Assembly (NCBI GenBank): GCA_016235255.1
Contig: JACRLM010000081.1
Coordinates: 1-46,906, forward strand
DNA: 46,906 bases
From: Nitrospinota bacterium
GTDB taxonomy: Bacteria > Nitrospinota_A > UBA7883 > JACRLM01
Reading direction: 5' to 3'
The position numbers and the translations under genes are program-made. The stretch's first letter is position 1. Every line of letters starts with the position of its first letter. This document shows positions 39,308 to 46,906 of this stretch, piece after piece. The notes beneath the pieces are model-generated. The model did not search any database, was not told where the DNA came from, and saw only the letters and a list, made by a program, of their open reading frames with translations.

Positions 39308-40505
39308 TCACTTCCCGTCATTTTCGTCCGGGCCGGTTTTTCCGATAAGGGTAACACAGGCGGAGTATCCGTGGACATAGCTTGCTCCCCCGATAGGGCC
39401 GATCTCATTTATGCACACAGACCCGGCCATGGGGGCGGAGTGGCCCACAAGTTCACGGGTGAGTTTTGCGTCCACCCCTTTTTTCCCGTAAAGCTCGTTG
39501 GCGCGGGCCGCGCCGGTGAATATGATGGCGCCGCCGGGGGGGCGGGCCGAACCTGTGCGGGGTGAAAAGAAGCTCCATGTCCTCGGTGGCGGTGGACTTA
39601 TCCATCATGTGGAACCGCACCGTGTCCCCCTTGCGGAAAACCGGGCCGGCCGCAACGGCTCCGCGCCTGTGGTCCACCATTCGCACTTTGCGTATCAGGT
39701 AATCGCCCCGTCCGGCGGTGTGTGGGGGCTTGTCCGCCACAAGTTTGCCGAGGAAAAGGCCGCGGTGGAGCGCCTCGCTGTCCGCCATGGAGGCGTCGCC
39801 CATCACTACGTCGGCCGCTTCGTCCGCCGGGCGGCCGTCCAGCTCCATTATCATGGCCCCGGAGAGGCGTGTGACGGTGTATGGCCGCCCAAGGGGATTG
39901 CCCCCTTGCGAAAGCATCACCTGCGCCCCCACCGAGCCTGTCATGGCCACTCCCACAGCGCATATCTTGTGAGAAGGGCCGAATCCCGCCATGTGGCAAA
40001 GCCCCACGCTGGCCGCGTTCATCACCCCTCCGGCCACCGGGACTTCGGGGTACACCCGCGAGAACGCCGAAAGGACCTCCGACATACCCGTCCCTCCGGT
40101 TTCGCTGAACAATATCACCGCCCCCGGTTTTTTTCCGCCGAACATTCCGGCCAGGCTCTTTTCAATCCCGTCCGGACGTGCGGACAACACCTGTTTGTCG
40201 AGCGCGAAAGAAGCGAAATCGGCGCCGTCCCCCCCAAGGGCCATCACGGAAATGGCGCGTCCGTCGTCCTCGTCCACGCCGCCACCGATCACACCAGCTC
40301 CCGCGCAGGCGGCAACGGCGCCGCCGGGGATTGCGGCGGAAACGCCGGCCGCCAGCGATTGCAGACTGGCCCCGTGCCCCGGCCCGGCGAAGATCAATGC
40401 AAGCTTTACGGCGCCAAGCCCTCCCATGCGAAGGTCCATTTCTTTAAGTATGTCCTTCACGCCGTCGGCGGGGGGGTGGCTTTTGGAGAATTCGCAGGCT
40501 ATCAT
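39308..40505 (-). pseudogene. FIST-domain sensor protein gene, frameshifted in a G7 run
   Basis: The frame from 40505 encodes a FIST N-terminal domain (VKLALIFAGPGHGASLQSLA, IPGGAVAACAGAGVIGGGVD, PGAVILFSETGGTGMSEVLS, PVAGGVMNAASVGLC) and most of the FIST C domain, then becomes basic, low-complexity sequence after ELLFTPHRFGPPP and stops at 39453. Removing one base from the G7 run at 39536-39542 continues the protein as GGAIIFTGAARANELYGKK, LVGHSAPMAGSVCINEIGPI and GGASYVHGYSACVTLIGK, the expected FIST_C ending, with a stop at 39308-39310. About 398 residues would result. The cause is a sequencing error, slippage or phase variation. FIST proteins include the haem-based NO sensor NosP; the start overlaps the kinase gene by 4 bases. 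Confidence 0.8.
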
Positions 40506-42292
40506 CGGCCCGGCTTTTTCAGCGGAAGGGTGATATGGAACGTGCTTCCCTGGCCCGACACGCTGGACACCCCCACCGTGCCGCCGTGTAGCTCCACCAG
40601 GTTTTTGCAGATTGTCAGGCCCAGCCCGGAGCCAGGTTCGATGCCAAGCTGGTGCGTGCGCAACTGCTCGAACTTTTCAAACACGATCCCCTGCTGGTCG
40701 GCGGGTATCCCCGGCCCGGTGTCGGACACCTTCACGGTCACATGCCCGTTCTCCGCCGTTTTGGAGACGGTTATGGCGCCCCCTCGGGGGGTGAACTTTA
40801 TCGCGTTGCTTATAAGGTTGTTCATCACTTGCAAAAGCTTGGCCCCGTCGCAGTCTAACGTCGTTTTTTCGCCCAGGTTGATGGTGATTTCCTGTTTTTT
40901 CTCGTTGGCGGCGAATTCCATTGTGCGGACACTTTCTTCGATTATATCGTCAATCACGATAGGATCATAGGCCAGTATTACTTTCCCCCCCTCCAGCTTG
41001 GAGACGTCCAGGATGTCGTTCACAAGCTGCATGAGCCTGTTGCAGGAGCGCAGCATGGTGGCAGTCTCCCTCTGGAAGTGTCCCCCCTCGCGGGACGACT
41101 GTATCATTTTCACGAATCCGCTTATCACGTTGAGCGGCGAGCGTATGTCGTGGGACACCACCGCCACGAACTCGTCCATCCGCCGGTTGAGGTCTTCGAG
41201 GACGCGGTTCTTCTCCTCCAGCTCGATTGCGTGGAGCGCCTTTTCCTCCGCCAGCGCAAGCCGCCTGTTCGCCCGGGTCATAAGCGTTCCGCCCAGCACC
41301 ACAATGAGCACCACCACCACAAGCAGCGACATGGTCTGCCAGAAGCTTTTGTTAAGGAGCCTTGTGGCCTCCCATTCCGGCGCCGCCACGGCAAGGCTCC
41401 ACGATTTGTCCAGTATCCTCACCGCCGCCATGGACACATACCATTCTTCCCGCGCGCCGTCCACCTTGAGCCTGCGGCCGTCCTGGTTAAGAGGAATCCA
41501 GCCGGCGGTCCTGTGGCCGGAGGCGGCCATGCGGAATTCGGAGGCCAGCCGCCCGCCGTCGCCCATGGCTCCGTAAATATCGCCTGCCATGCCGTCTATC
41601 TTGCCGGCGTCCGCCATGATGGTCTCGCCGTTGTAAAGCCAGGCAAAGCCGGAGCTGCCCACGCGCACAGGCTCTATGATGGTCTTCACAAGGTCGTCCA
41701 CGCCGATGAGGGCGATTATCATCCCGGAGGCGAAAATCCCCCCGGCCCCTTTTTCCCCCTCCGGCCTGGCCTGGCGGAAAATGGGCATCCCCACGGCGAT
41801 TCCACGGTAATGCGGCGTCTGGACTATCCGGGTGGCGATATTCACCCGCCAGCGCGGCATGGTCTCAAGGAAAAATGAGTGTATCTGACCGTGGAGCAGG
41901 TGCGGGTCCGGGGCCTTTGTGACGATAAGCCGCGTTTCCCCGGCGCCGTCCAGAAGGATCATGTGGGAAATCCTCTCGTCATGCTTGGAGATTATCCCCC
42001 GGAACGCCTTGTCCACCGCCTGTATGTCATACCGCTTGACGGCGTCCAGCTGGCTGGAGGTGATCATGTCGCTGATGACGCTTTCCATGAAAAGCTCCAC
42101 GGACTTGGCCGACGAGTCCGCCAGGAACGTCAGGTTTTTGGTGAACGCCCGTTCGTTCTCCTCCTTCACCGTCCTGTTGACGCTGTACGCGATGGCCGCC
42201 ACCAGGGAAAGCGAGATTATGACGCCAAGCCAGATAAGGCCTATCAGGCGGCGCTCCCGGTTCTGCTGCTGCGAGCTTTCAGCGGGCTTCAT
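40502..42292 (-). CDS. Sensor histidine kinase with Cache-like extracellular domain
   Basis: 596 residues. TM1 (LIGLIWLGVIISLSLVAAIA) and TM2 (MSLLVVVVLIVVLGGTLMTR) enclose a 280-residue Cache-like periplasmic sensor (MILLDGAGETRLIVTKAPD, FAWLYNGETIMADAGKIDGM). The kinase core has H-box FVAVVSHDIRSPLNVISGFV, N-box QVMNNLISNAIKFTPRGGAI, VSDTGPGIPADQQGIVFEKF and GSGLGLTICKNLVELHGG. No receiver is attached. It overlaps der (4 bases) upstream and the FIST gene (4 bases) downstream, so a combined signalling operon with FIST and PilZ proteins is likely. Confidence 0.93.
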   Translation of the reverse strand: MKPAESSQQQNRERRLIGLIWLGVIISLSLVAAIAYSVNRTVKEENERAFTKNLTFLADSSAKSVELFMESVISDMITSSQLDAVKRYDIQAVDKAFRGIISKHDERISHMILLDGAGETRLIVTKAPDPHLLHGQIHSFFLETMPRWRVNIATRIVQTPHYRGIAVGMPIFRQARPEGEKGAGGIFASGMIIALIGVDDLVKTIIEPVRVGSSGFAWLYNGETIMADAGKIDGMAGDIYGAMGDGGRLASEFRMAASGHRTAGWIPLNQDGRRLKVDGAREEWYVSMAAVRILDKSWSLAVAAPEWEATRLLNKSFWQTMSLLVVVVLIVVLGGTLMTRANRRLALAEEKALHAIELEEKNRVLEDLNRRMDEFVAVVSHDIRSPLNVISGFVKMIQSSREGGHFQRETATMLRSCNRLMQLVNDILDVSKLEGGKVILAYDPIVIDDIIEESVRTMEFAANEKKQEITINLGEKTTLDCDGAKLLQVMNNLISNAIKFTPRGGAITVSKTAENGHVTVKVSDTGPGIPADQQGIVFEKFEQLRTHQLGIEPGSGLGLTICKNLVELHGGTVGVSSVSGQGSTFHITLPLKKPGR

Positions 42293-43641
42293 CGCTTGCC
42301 GCCGCGCTCCCGTTCCCCTGTTCGCCTGCCCGCGGGTTTGCGGAACAGAAGCCTTATGGGGGTCTTGTTAAATCCCCCTTGCTCCCTGATCCTGTTGGCA
42401 AGGTAGCGCTGATAGGAGAAATGCACCCCGTCGGGATAGTTGGCCATGATCACAAACGTGGGAGGGGCCGCAGAGGCCTGCGTGGCGAAATAAAGCTTCA
42501 CCCGTTTGCCGCGGAACACCGGCGGCTCCTTGCGCTTGGTCGCTTCTTCCAGAATGCCGTTGAGGGCGGATGTGGCGATCCTCTTGTTGTACTCGGCGCC
42601 CACTTCCTCCACAACCTCCAGTATCTTGCTCACCCTTTGCCCCGTGGTGGCGGAAACGAATATAACAGGGGCGTGGACCAGGAACTTTAGCAGGTTGCGG
42701 ATCCCTTCTTCATATCGCAGCGCCGTCTTTTCGTCCTTTTCCACCGCGTCCCACTTGTTCACCACGATAACGCACGCCTTGCCGGCCTCTTGGACAAGCC
42801 CGGCTATCTTCGTCTCCTGCGCGGCGGCGCCCTCCGTGCCGTCTATCATCAATAGCGCCACGTCCGCCCGCTCGATGGCCTTCATGGCCATTATCACGGA
42901 GTATTTCTCAAGCTTGGCCGTCACCTTGGCCTTGCGGCGTATTCCGGCTGTGTCTATTATCACCCACCGCTTGCCGCGCGCCGTGAACTCCGTGTCTATC
43001 GCGTCGCGGGTGGTGCCGGGAACATCGCTCACCATCATCCGGCTCTTGCCCAGCAGGGTGTTGACCAGCGACGACTTGCCCGCGTTGGGCTTGCCCACCA
43101 CGGCGATGCGCACCGGGCGCTCCTCGTCCTCCGGTTCAACGTGCTCTTCTTCCTTGATTTCCCCCACGGCGTTCTTGAGCAGGGGGTCTAGCCCGATGGA
43201 ATGCTCCGCGCTTATGGGGAAAACGTCCTCGAATCCCAGGCCCATGAAATCGGCCTCGGCCGACTCCTGCTTGTGGGAGTCCATCTTGTTCACAACAAGG
43301 GACACACGTTTCCCCGATTTCCGCAGCCGCTTGGCGATGTCCTCGTCCACGGAGGTGACCCCCTCTCGGCCGTCCACCATCAGGAAGATCAGGTCCGCCT
43401 CCTCGATGGCCATCATGGTCTGCTCGCGCATCTGGGAGAGTATCTTGTCGCGGCTTTCCGGCTCGAACCCGCCGGAGTCTATTATCCCGAATTTTTTGCC
43501 GCGCCATTCGGCGATGGCCACGTTCCTGTCGCGGGTGACTCCGGGTGTGTCGTCCACAATGGCGGGGCGCCCGCCGATGATTTTGTTGAACAACGTGGAC
43601 TTTCCCACGTTCGGCCTTCCCACGATAGCGATATAGAACAT
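42289..43641 (-). CDS. der: Ribosome biogenesis GTPase Der (EngA)
   Basis: 450 residues from ATG 43641 (MFYIAIVGRPNVGKSTLFNK). Two tandem G domains: GRPNVGKS, DDTPGVTRD and NKMD in the first; GKPNAGKSSL, DVPGTTRDAID, DTAGIRRKAK and NKWD in the second. A KH-like C-terminal domain follows (VKLYFATQASAAPPTFVIMA, RYLANRIREQGGFNKTPIRL). It promotes 50S maturation. The frame extends 20 codons upstream without family resemblance. The C-terminal tail is Arg/Gly-rich. The stop overlaps the sensor kinase start. Confidence 0.96.
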   Translation of the reverse strand: MFYIAIVGRPNVGKSTLFNKIIGGRPAIVDDTPGVTRDRNVAIAEWRGKKFGIIDSGGFEPESRDKILSQMREQTMMAIEEADLIFLMVDGREGVTSVDEDIAKRLRKSGKRVSLVVNKMDSHKQESAEADFMGLGFEDVFPISAEHSIGLDPLLKNAVGEIKEEEHVEPEDEERPVRIAVVGKPNAGKSSLVNTLLGKSRMMVSDVPGTTRDAIDTEFTARGKRWVIIDTAGIRRKAKVTAKLEKYSVIMAMKAIERADVALLMIDGTEGAAAQETKIAGLVQEAGKACVIVVNKWDAVEKDEKTALRYEEGIRNLLKFLVHAPVIFVSATTGQRVSKILEVVEEVGAEYNKRIATSALNGILEEATKRKEPPVFRGKRVKLYFATQASAAPPTFVIMANYPDGVHFSYQRYLANRIREQGGFNKTPIRLLFRKPAGRRTGERERGGKR

Positions 43642-43749
43642 AGGACTCCAAGCTCTGAAATTGAATATTTTAACACTTTGGGGCGTTAAGGTGGGGCGCA
43701 TTGACGCGCCGGGGAATATCGGGGAGGAGCCGTGATGTAAAAAGTCTTT

Positions 43750-43962
43750 TTAAAGAAAATGATACGGCGTGTCGCGGGCAAGTTCGTCAATCGTCACTCC
43801 CAGCGTGGCGGCCAGGGCTTTTGCCATGTCCCAACCTGGGGTGAATGCGCCGTTTTCGATGCGCTTGATAAGCAGGACGCTGATTCCGGAACGGCGCGCA
43901 AGTTCCTCCTGCGACCAATGGTGGCCTTCCCGAAGCCTGCTCACGCCGTTTTGAACTGACAT
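43750..43962 (-). CDS. XRE-family helix-turn-helix regulator
   Basis: 70 residues from ATG 43962, with GGGGAG ten bases upstream. Nearly the whole protein is one HTH: LREGHHWSQEELARRSGISV, LLIKRIENGAFTPGWDMAKA, LAATLGVTIDELARDTPY. Stand-alone XRE regulators of this size are often antitoxins or prophage/stress repressors; no toxin partner is evident. A longer frame upstream is Pro/Arg-rich and is rejected. Confidence 0.85.
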   Translation of the reverse strand: MSVQNGVSRLREGHHWSQEELARRSGISVLLIKRIENGAFTPGWDMAKALAATLGVTIDELARDTPYHFL

Positions 43963-44084
43963 TTTAGTGACGCTCCCCTGTAAATATATTACCAAATTTA
44001 TTCGAAAATGGGGGCGCGGGGGGGGGCGGAGAGGGGGGGATGAAGATGCAGTGACACAGGTATTAAGCCCGCAAGACGCCTGCG

Positions 44085-44222
44085 CTATGGCTGGCACAAG
44101 TCATCAATCATTTTACGGACTGTCCCGGCCAAAACAGGGATGTCATTTTGACATATACCGAAGACCGCTTCATGGTCAAAGCGGCGCTGTATGCGGCCTA
44201 TCACCTTAAGCGCGCTTTCCAA
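44085..44222 (-). CDS. Possible small ORF or frameshifted continuation after the RHH gene
   Basis: In the frame one base from the RHH gene, a TTG at 44220-44222 opens ESALKVIGRIQRRFDHEAVF, GICQNDIPVLAGTVRKMIDD and LCQP before a TAG at 44085-44087 (45-46 residues). The composition looks protein-like and it begins where the RHH frame ends, so it could be a coupled partner or the true C-terminus after a frameshift. No family recognised. Confidence 0.3.
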   Translation of the reverse strand: MESALKVIGRIQRRFDHEAVFGICQNDIPVLAGTVRKMIDDLCQP

Positions 44223-44394
44223 CGTCTTTACTGTTCATGCGTTTGAGAGCGATATGCCCATCCGCAAGGTCGTCAAGGAACTCGCTGACGGCTTCGCGGA
44301 TGTAATAGCTTTTGCCACGGCCGGTTTTTCTGGCGAGTTTGTCAAGCCGCTTCACCATGTCGTCCGGCATCCGCACGGCAACCTGTTGCTCCAT
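44206..44394 (-). CDS. Ribbon-helix-helix DNA-binding protein (antitoxin-like)
   Basis: 62 residues from the ATG at 44394, preferred over one four codons upstream because GGAGG then lies five bases before it. The RHH fold is visible: QQVAVRMPDDMVKRLDKLAR (strand and helix A), then KTGRGKSYYIREAVSEFLDD (turn and helix B). It resembles RelB/CopG-type antitoxins such as those paired with RelE toxins. The next frame downstream is a 45-residue ORF that does not look like a RelE toxin. Confidence 0.78.
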   Translation of the reverse strand: MEQQVAVRMPDDMVKRLDKLARKTGRGKSYYIREAVSEFLDDLADGHIALKRMNSKDVGKRA

Positions 44395-44517
44395 CTTTTC
44401 CTCCATTGCCCGATGCTTTAGCTTAGCACATCCTTGCGGCGGAGATTTTGCGTGAAATCATGCCGGGCGCAAGAAAGCCGGGGAGAAGGCCTCCCCGGCG
44501 CGCGGACGAATAGGAAA

Positions 44518-46752
44518 TCACGCCCGGGAGTTGATGTACACCCCGTACTTCTTGTCCACGCCCTGGATGTGGTGGACGAGCCAGTCCTTGAGGAACATCA
44601 TGATGTCGGTGGCCAGCGCCGTGTCCCCGGCCTTGAACTTGCCGTAAAGCCTGCCGGCCTTGGCCAGCAGGTTCTCGTGCAGCTTCTTGTGCGTGTCAAA
44701 GTCCGGATAGTTGTTCTTGCGCAGGAACGCTTCTTCGTTCTTAAGGTGCGTCTGCGCGTATTCCATCAGCCCGTCGAGCACCGAGCCTATGTTAGCGTGG
44801 CTGCCGCCGGTGCGCACCTGGTGGTGCATCTCGTTGATGATGTCCACAAGCTTTTTGTGCTGCCTGTCCATTTCCGGCACGCCGACGCTGAACACGTCGT
44901 CGTCCCATTCGAGCAGCACGCCGCCATCGCCTCCCTTGCTGTGGAAAAGAAGCTCCGCCGCATGGGTGTCCGAACCGTGGACGAGCCGGATGAGGTCCTT
45001 GACCACGTCGTTGAGGCTTTCGGCCTGGGCGTTCAGCTCCTCGGAGGCCGCCGCGATCTCCTCGGCGGAGGCGGCGTTGTTCTGCGTCACCTTGTCCATC
45101 TGCGACACCGCCACGTTCACCTGCTCCACCCCGGTAGTCTGCTGGGTGGAGGCCTGCGAAATGTCCTGGACGATGCTGCCCACCTTTTTCACACCTTCTA
45201 TGACGCCGCTCATGGCGCCGCCGGCCTTCCCCGCTATCTCCACCCCGGTCTGGGCCTTTTTCACCGCCTCGGCGATCATCGCCGCCGTGTCCTTGGCCGC
45301 GCCGGCCGACCTTTGCGCCAGGTTTCGCACCTCCTCGGCCACCACCGCGAACCCTTTGCCGTGCTCTCCGGCCCGCGCCGCTTCCACGGCGGCGTTGAGC
45401 GCAAGAAGGTTGGTCTGGAACGCGATCTCCTCGATCACCTTGATGATCTTGTTTATCTCGCCGGAGGACTTGCTTATCGCCTGGATGGCGTCCAGCAAAT
45501 CTTTCATGGCCACGGAGCCTTTTTCAGCCCCTTCGCCAGCCAGGTGGGATATCTTGTTGGCGTCCGAGGCGTTGTCCGAATTCGTGCGGCTTTGCGAGGT
45601 GATCTGCTGGAGCGCCGCCGACGTCTCTTCCAAAGATGAGGCCTGCTCTGTCGCCCCTTCGGCCAGGGCCTGGGATGCGCTGGAAATCTCGCCCGAGGCC
45701 GCGCTTATCTGCGAGGAGCCCTCGCTCAATGTGTTTATTATGCGGATCACCGGCTTGACCACGGAGCGGTTGATGAACAGGAACACGGCGCCGAACACCG
45801 CCAACGCGAAGACCGAAAGGGCGGAGTTGAGGATTATCGTGTTGCGCGAGTCCGCCAGCGTGATGTCCGCGGCTTCCGTGGAAAGTTCGCCCACCACCTT
45901 GGATATGTTAAGCGAGGCGTTTATCGCCTTTGTGGAGCGGCTGATCCATTCTCCGGCGGTGACAGGGTAAGGGACCGCTTCGGCGCTGGCCTTGAAAATG
46001 TCCAGCCGCAGCTTCTGGTACTCGCCCAAAAATTCCTGTTCGAAGGCGCTGATGGCGGAAGAGAGCTTCGGGGGAGTGTTCTTCAGCCCTCTTAAAGCGA
46101 TAGTCTTGGCCGCGGCCTGGTCCACCACGGCGCGGAACATCTTGAGCTTTTCGAGCGTCTCCGGCGGGATGGGGGCGCCCGAGCCGATCACGTTGCCCAA
46201 TTGCGCCCGCTCCCTGCCGGCGTATTCGGCCAGCGCCGCCACGTTAGCGCGCAGCACGCTGTTGTAATACAGCACCTGTTCGGAAGGATCCTCCGGCGCG
46301 AAAGCAACGTCGCGCAGTAAAAATTCCGCGTCTATGTTGGCGGTGGCCTTTGCTATCCAGTCCGGCGCCGGGATGGACTTGCCTTTGACGGCGGAGCGGG
46401 AGGACTTCACCTCCTCATACGCCTTTTTCCACGCGCCAAACTGGGCCTTGAAGTCCACGCCGTCCCGCTCGGACAGCAGCTTTTCGGACTTCAGCGCCGC
46501 CGAGTTGGCCTCCGTGTCGCCGTTGCGCCCAACTTCGTCGAAAGTCGCAACAAGCTCCGCCGGGGGCGTCTGGCTGCCGATGATGGTGGCGCCCACGCCC
46601 CGTTCGATGGCCTGCCACCCGGCCGCGGCGTTCAGATGTCCGGCGATTTCGTTCATCTGGTCGTAACGCTTCGCGTCACCGCGTTGGCGCAACGCTTCGG
46701 TGACAAGCAGCGCCGCCAGGACCAGCGACACAACCAGCATCAGAGAGATCAT
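44518..46752 (-). CDS. Methyl-accepting chemotaxis protein with C-terminal bacteriohemerythrin domain
   Basis: 744 residues. TM1 begins at the chosen start ([20 protein letters not shown]); a helical periplasmic sensor of about 270 residues is followed by TM2 ([20 protein letters not shown]) and a HAMP-like region. The MCP hairpin is [40 protein letters not shown]. The C-terminal domain (about 620-740) is a hemerythrin: [61 protein letters not shown], with the His/Glu/Asp di-iron ligands visible. Likely a DcrH-like oxygen or redox chemoreceptor. Only 30 bases separate the start from an IS tip and no charged cytoplasmic leader precedes TM1, so the 5' end may be truncated. Confidence 0.92.
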   Translation of the reverse strand: MISLMLVVSLVLAALLVTEALRQRGDAKRYDQMNEIAGHLNAAAGWQAIERGVGATIIGSQTPPAELVATFDEVGRNGDTEANSAALKSEKLLSERDGVDFKAQFGAWKKAYEEVKSSRSAVKGKSIPAPDWIAKATANIDAEFLLRDVAFAPEDPSEQVLYYNSVLRANVAALAEYAGRERAQLGNVIGSGAPIPPETLEKLKMFRAVVDQAAAKTIALRGLKNTPPKLSSAISAFEQEFLGEYQKLRLDIFKASAEAVPYPVTAGEWISRSTKAINASLNISKVVGELSTEAADITLADSRNTIILNSALSVFALAVFGAVFLFINRSVVKPVIRIINTLSEGSSQISAASGEISSASQALAEGATEQASSLEETSAALQQITSQSRTNSDNASDANKISHLAGEGAEKGSVAMKDLLDAIQAISKSSGEINKIIKVIEEIAFQTNLLALNAAVEAARAGEHGKGFAVVAEEVRNLAQRSAGAAKDTAAMIAEAVKKAQTGVEIAGKAGGAMSGVIEGVKKVGSIVQDISQASTQQTTGVEQVNVAVSQMDKVTQNNAASAEEIAAASEELNAQAESLNDVVKDLIRLVHGSDTHAAELLFHSKGGDGGVLLEWDDDVFSVGVPEMDRQHKKLVDIINEMHHQVRTGGSHANIGSVLDGLMEYAQTHLKNEEAFLRKNNYPDFDTHKKLHENLLAKAGRLYGKFKAGDTALATDIMMFLKDWLVHHIQGVDKKYGVYINSRA

Positions 46753-46782
46753 GCTAACGAGTTTGGCGAGTCAATCCCTTTT

Positions 46783-46806
46783 TTAGTTGAAACTCCCGGC
46801 ATGACC
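46783..46806. repeat. Terminal inverted repeat of an insertion sequence (right window end)
   Basis: TTAGTTGAAAC-TCCC-GGCATGACC, the inverse of the tip at 102-124 (20 of 23 comparable bases allowing a one-base length difference). The IS body lies to the right. The tip is 30 bases upstream of the chemoreceptor start codon. Confidence 0.55.
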
Positions 46807-46807
46807 G

Positions 46808-46906
46808 TCACGCCGCTTTCACCATTATCTTCCCCGCCAGAGCCCGTTTCATGATCTCACGCAGTTCTGGCAGGTGTTTATAACCGCTCACTTTCCTCAA
46901 CCTGGG
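46808..46906 (-). CDS. 3' end of a gene entering from the right edge (transposase-like tail)
   Basis: The minus-strand frame open from the edge to a TGA at 46808-46810 encodes PRLRKVSGYKHLPELREIMK then RALAGKIMVKAA. The R-K-V-x-G-Y-K-H-L-x-x-L pattern resembles the C-termini of IS transposases, but the family cannot be fixed. The stop is inside the predicted IS end next to the inverted repeat at 46783-46806, which supports a transposase. Confidence 0.5.
   Translation of the reverse strand, partial: PRLRKVSGYKHLPELREIMKRALAGKIMVKAA

Noticed and set aside
39498..40970. 490-codon plus-strand open frame
   Set aside because: It lies opposite the FIST and kinase genes and is rich in His, Arg, Pro and Gly. 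It is an antisense artefact of high third-position GC; no motifs were recognised.
42506..43636. 376-codon plus-strand open frame
   Set aside because: Antisense to der with Ser-rich low-complexity translation; der itself has complete motifs on the minus strand.
44434..45970. Two 400-codon plus-strand frames
   Set aside because: Both are antisense to the chemoreceptor and have compositions typical of shadow frames (HVL- or SSA-rich).

Overview
The window looks like a chromosomal contig from a GC-rich Gram-negative bacterium, probably a deltaproteobacterial, Nitrospinota-like or Nitrospirota-like lineage. The clues are an ExbB/ExbD pair, an AsmA-type envelope protein, a split Rieske/cytochrome b complex with a multihaem cytochrome c, SelA, a pyruvoyl arginine decarboxylase and a bacterial deoxyhypusine synthase homologue. 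Placement below phylum cannot be made from this window. No rRNA, tRNA or CRISPR array was seen. Both ends carry the tip of what appears to be the same insertion sequence (matching terminal inverted repeats at 102-124 and 46783-46806, plus transposase-like gene fragments), so the contig was probably broken at a multicopy IS.

Layout. 1-5925 (minus strand): the isoprenoid cluster xseB-ispA-dxs-tlyA, interrupted by a plus-strand methyltransferase and a degraded HTH/TIR-like gene pair. 6134-9448: a cNMP-binding protein, a REP-associated transposase (RAYT) surrounded by its likely REP palindromes, and selA. 9966-12589: a class A penicillin-binding protein whose transpeptidase motifs are lost, and an SDR reductase. 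12767-18093 (plus): a deoxyhypusine-synthase-like enzyme, a CcmI-like lipoprotein, exbB-exbD-secreted protein, a GxxExxY nuclease-fold gene inside dispersed repeats, and an FMN split-barrel protein. 18298-24230 (plus): Rieske, cytochrome b, subunit IV, five-haem cytochrome c, an NADPH-type flavoprotein with extra ferredoxin domain, and a CBS protein. This is the respiratory core of the window.

24234-26292 (minus) is a sensor kinase/OmpR regulator pair. 26762-38381 (minus) is a long collinear block: ffh-rpsP-khpA-rimM-trmD-RNA methyltransferase-rplS, then an AsmA-like giant, a methyltransferase, a DUF3108 protein, NAD synthetase and pyruvoyl arginine decarboxylase. 38919-43641 (minus) is der followed by a signalling operon: sensor kinase, FIST protein (frameshifted in a G7 run) and PilZ protein. 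43750-46752 holds an XRE regulator, a ribbon-helix-helix protein and a chemoreceptor fused to bacteriohemerythrin.

A striking property is the density of small dispersed palindromic repeats of several families in almost every gap. Family A is CCGTGGTC-loop-GACCACGG followed by GGAAGC. Family B is ACCACAGAGGCACAGAG and its inverted partner. Family C begins GTCATTCTG. Family D is TTTCCCCTCCTTTA. Family E is CGGGGTG-TTCTT-CACCCCG and relatives. Family A surrounds the RAYT. Family B brackets the GxxExxY gene. A family D copy sits in frame inside tlyA. These repeat/gene partnerships are the best candidates here for something undescribed.
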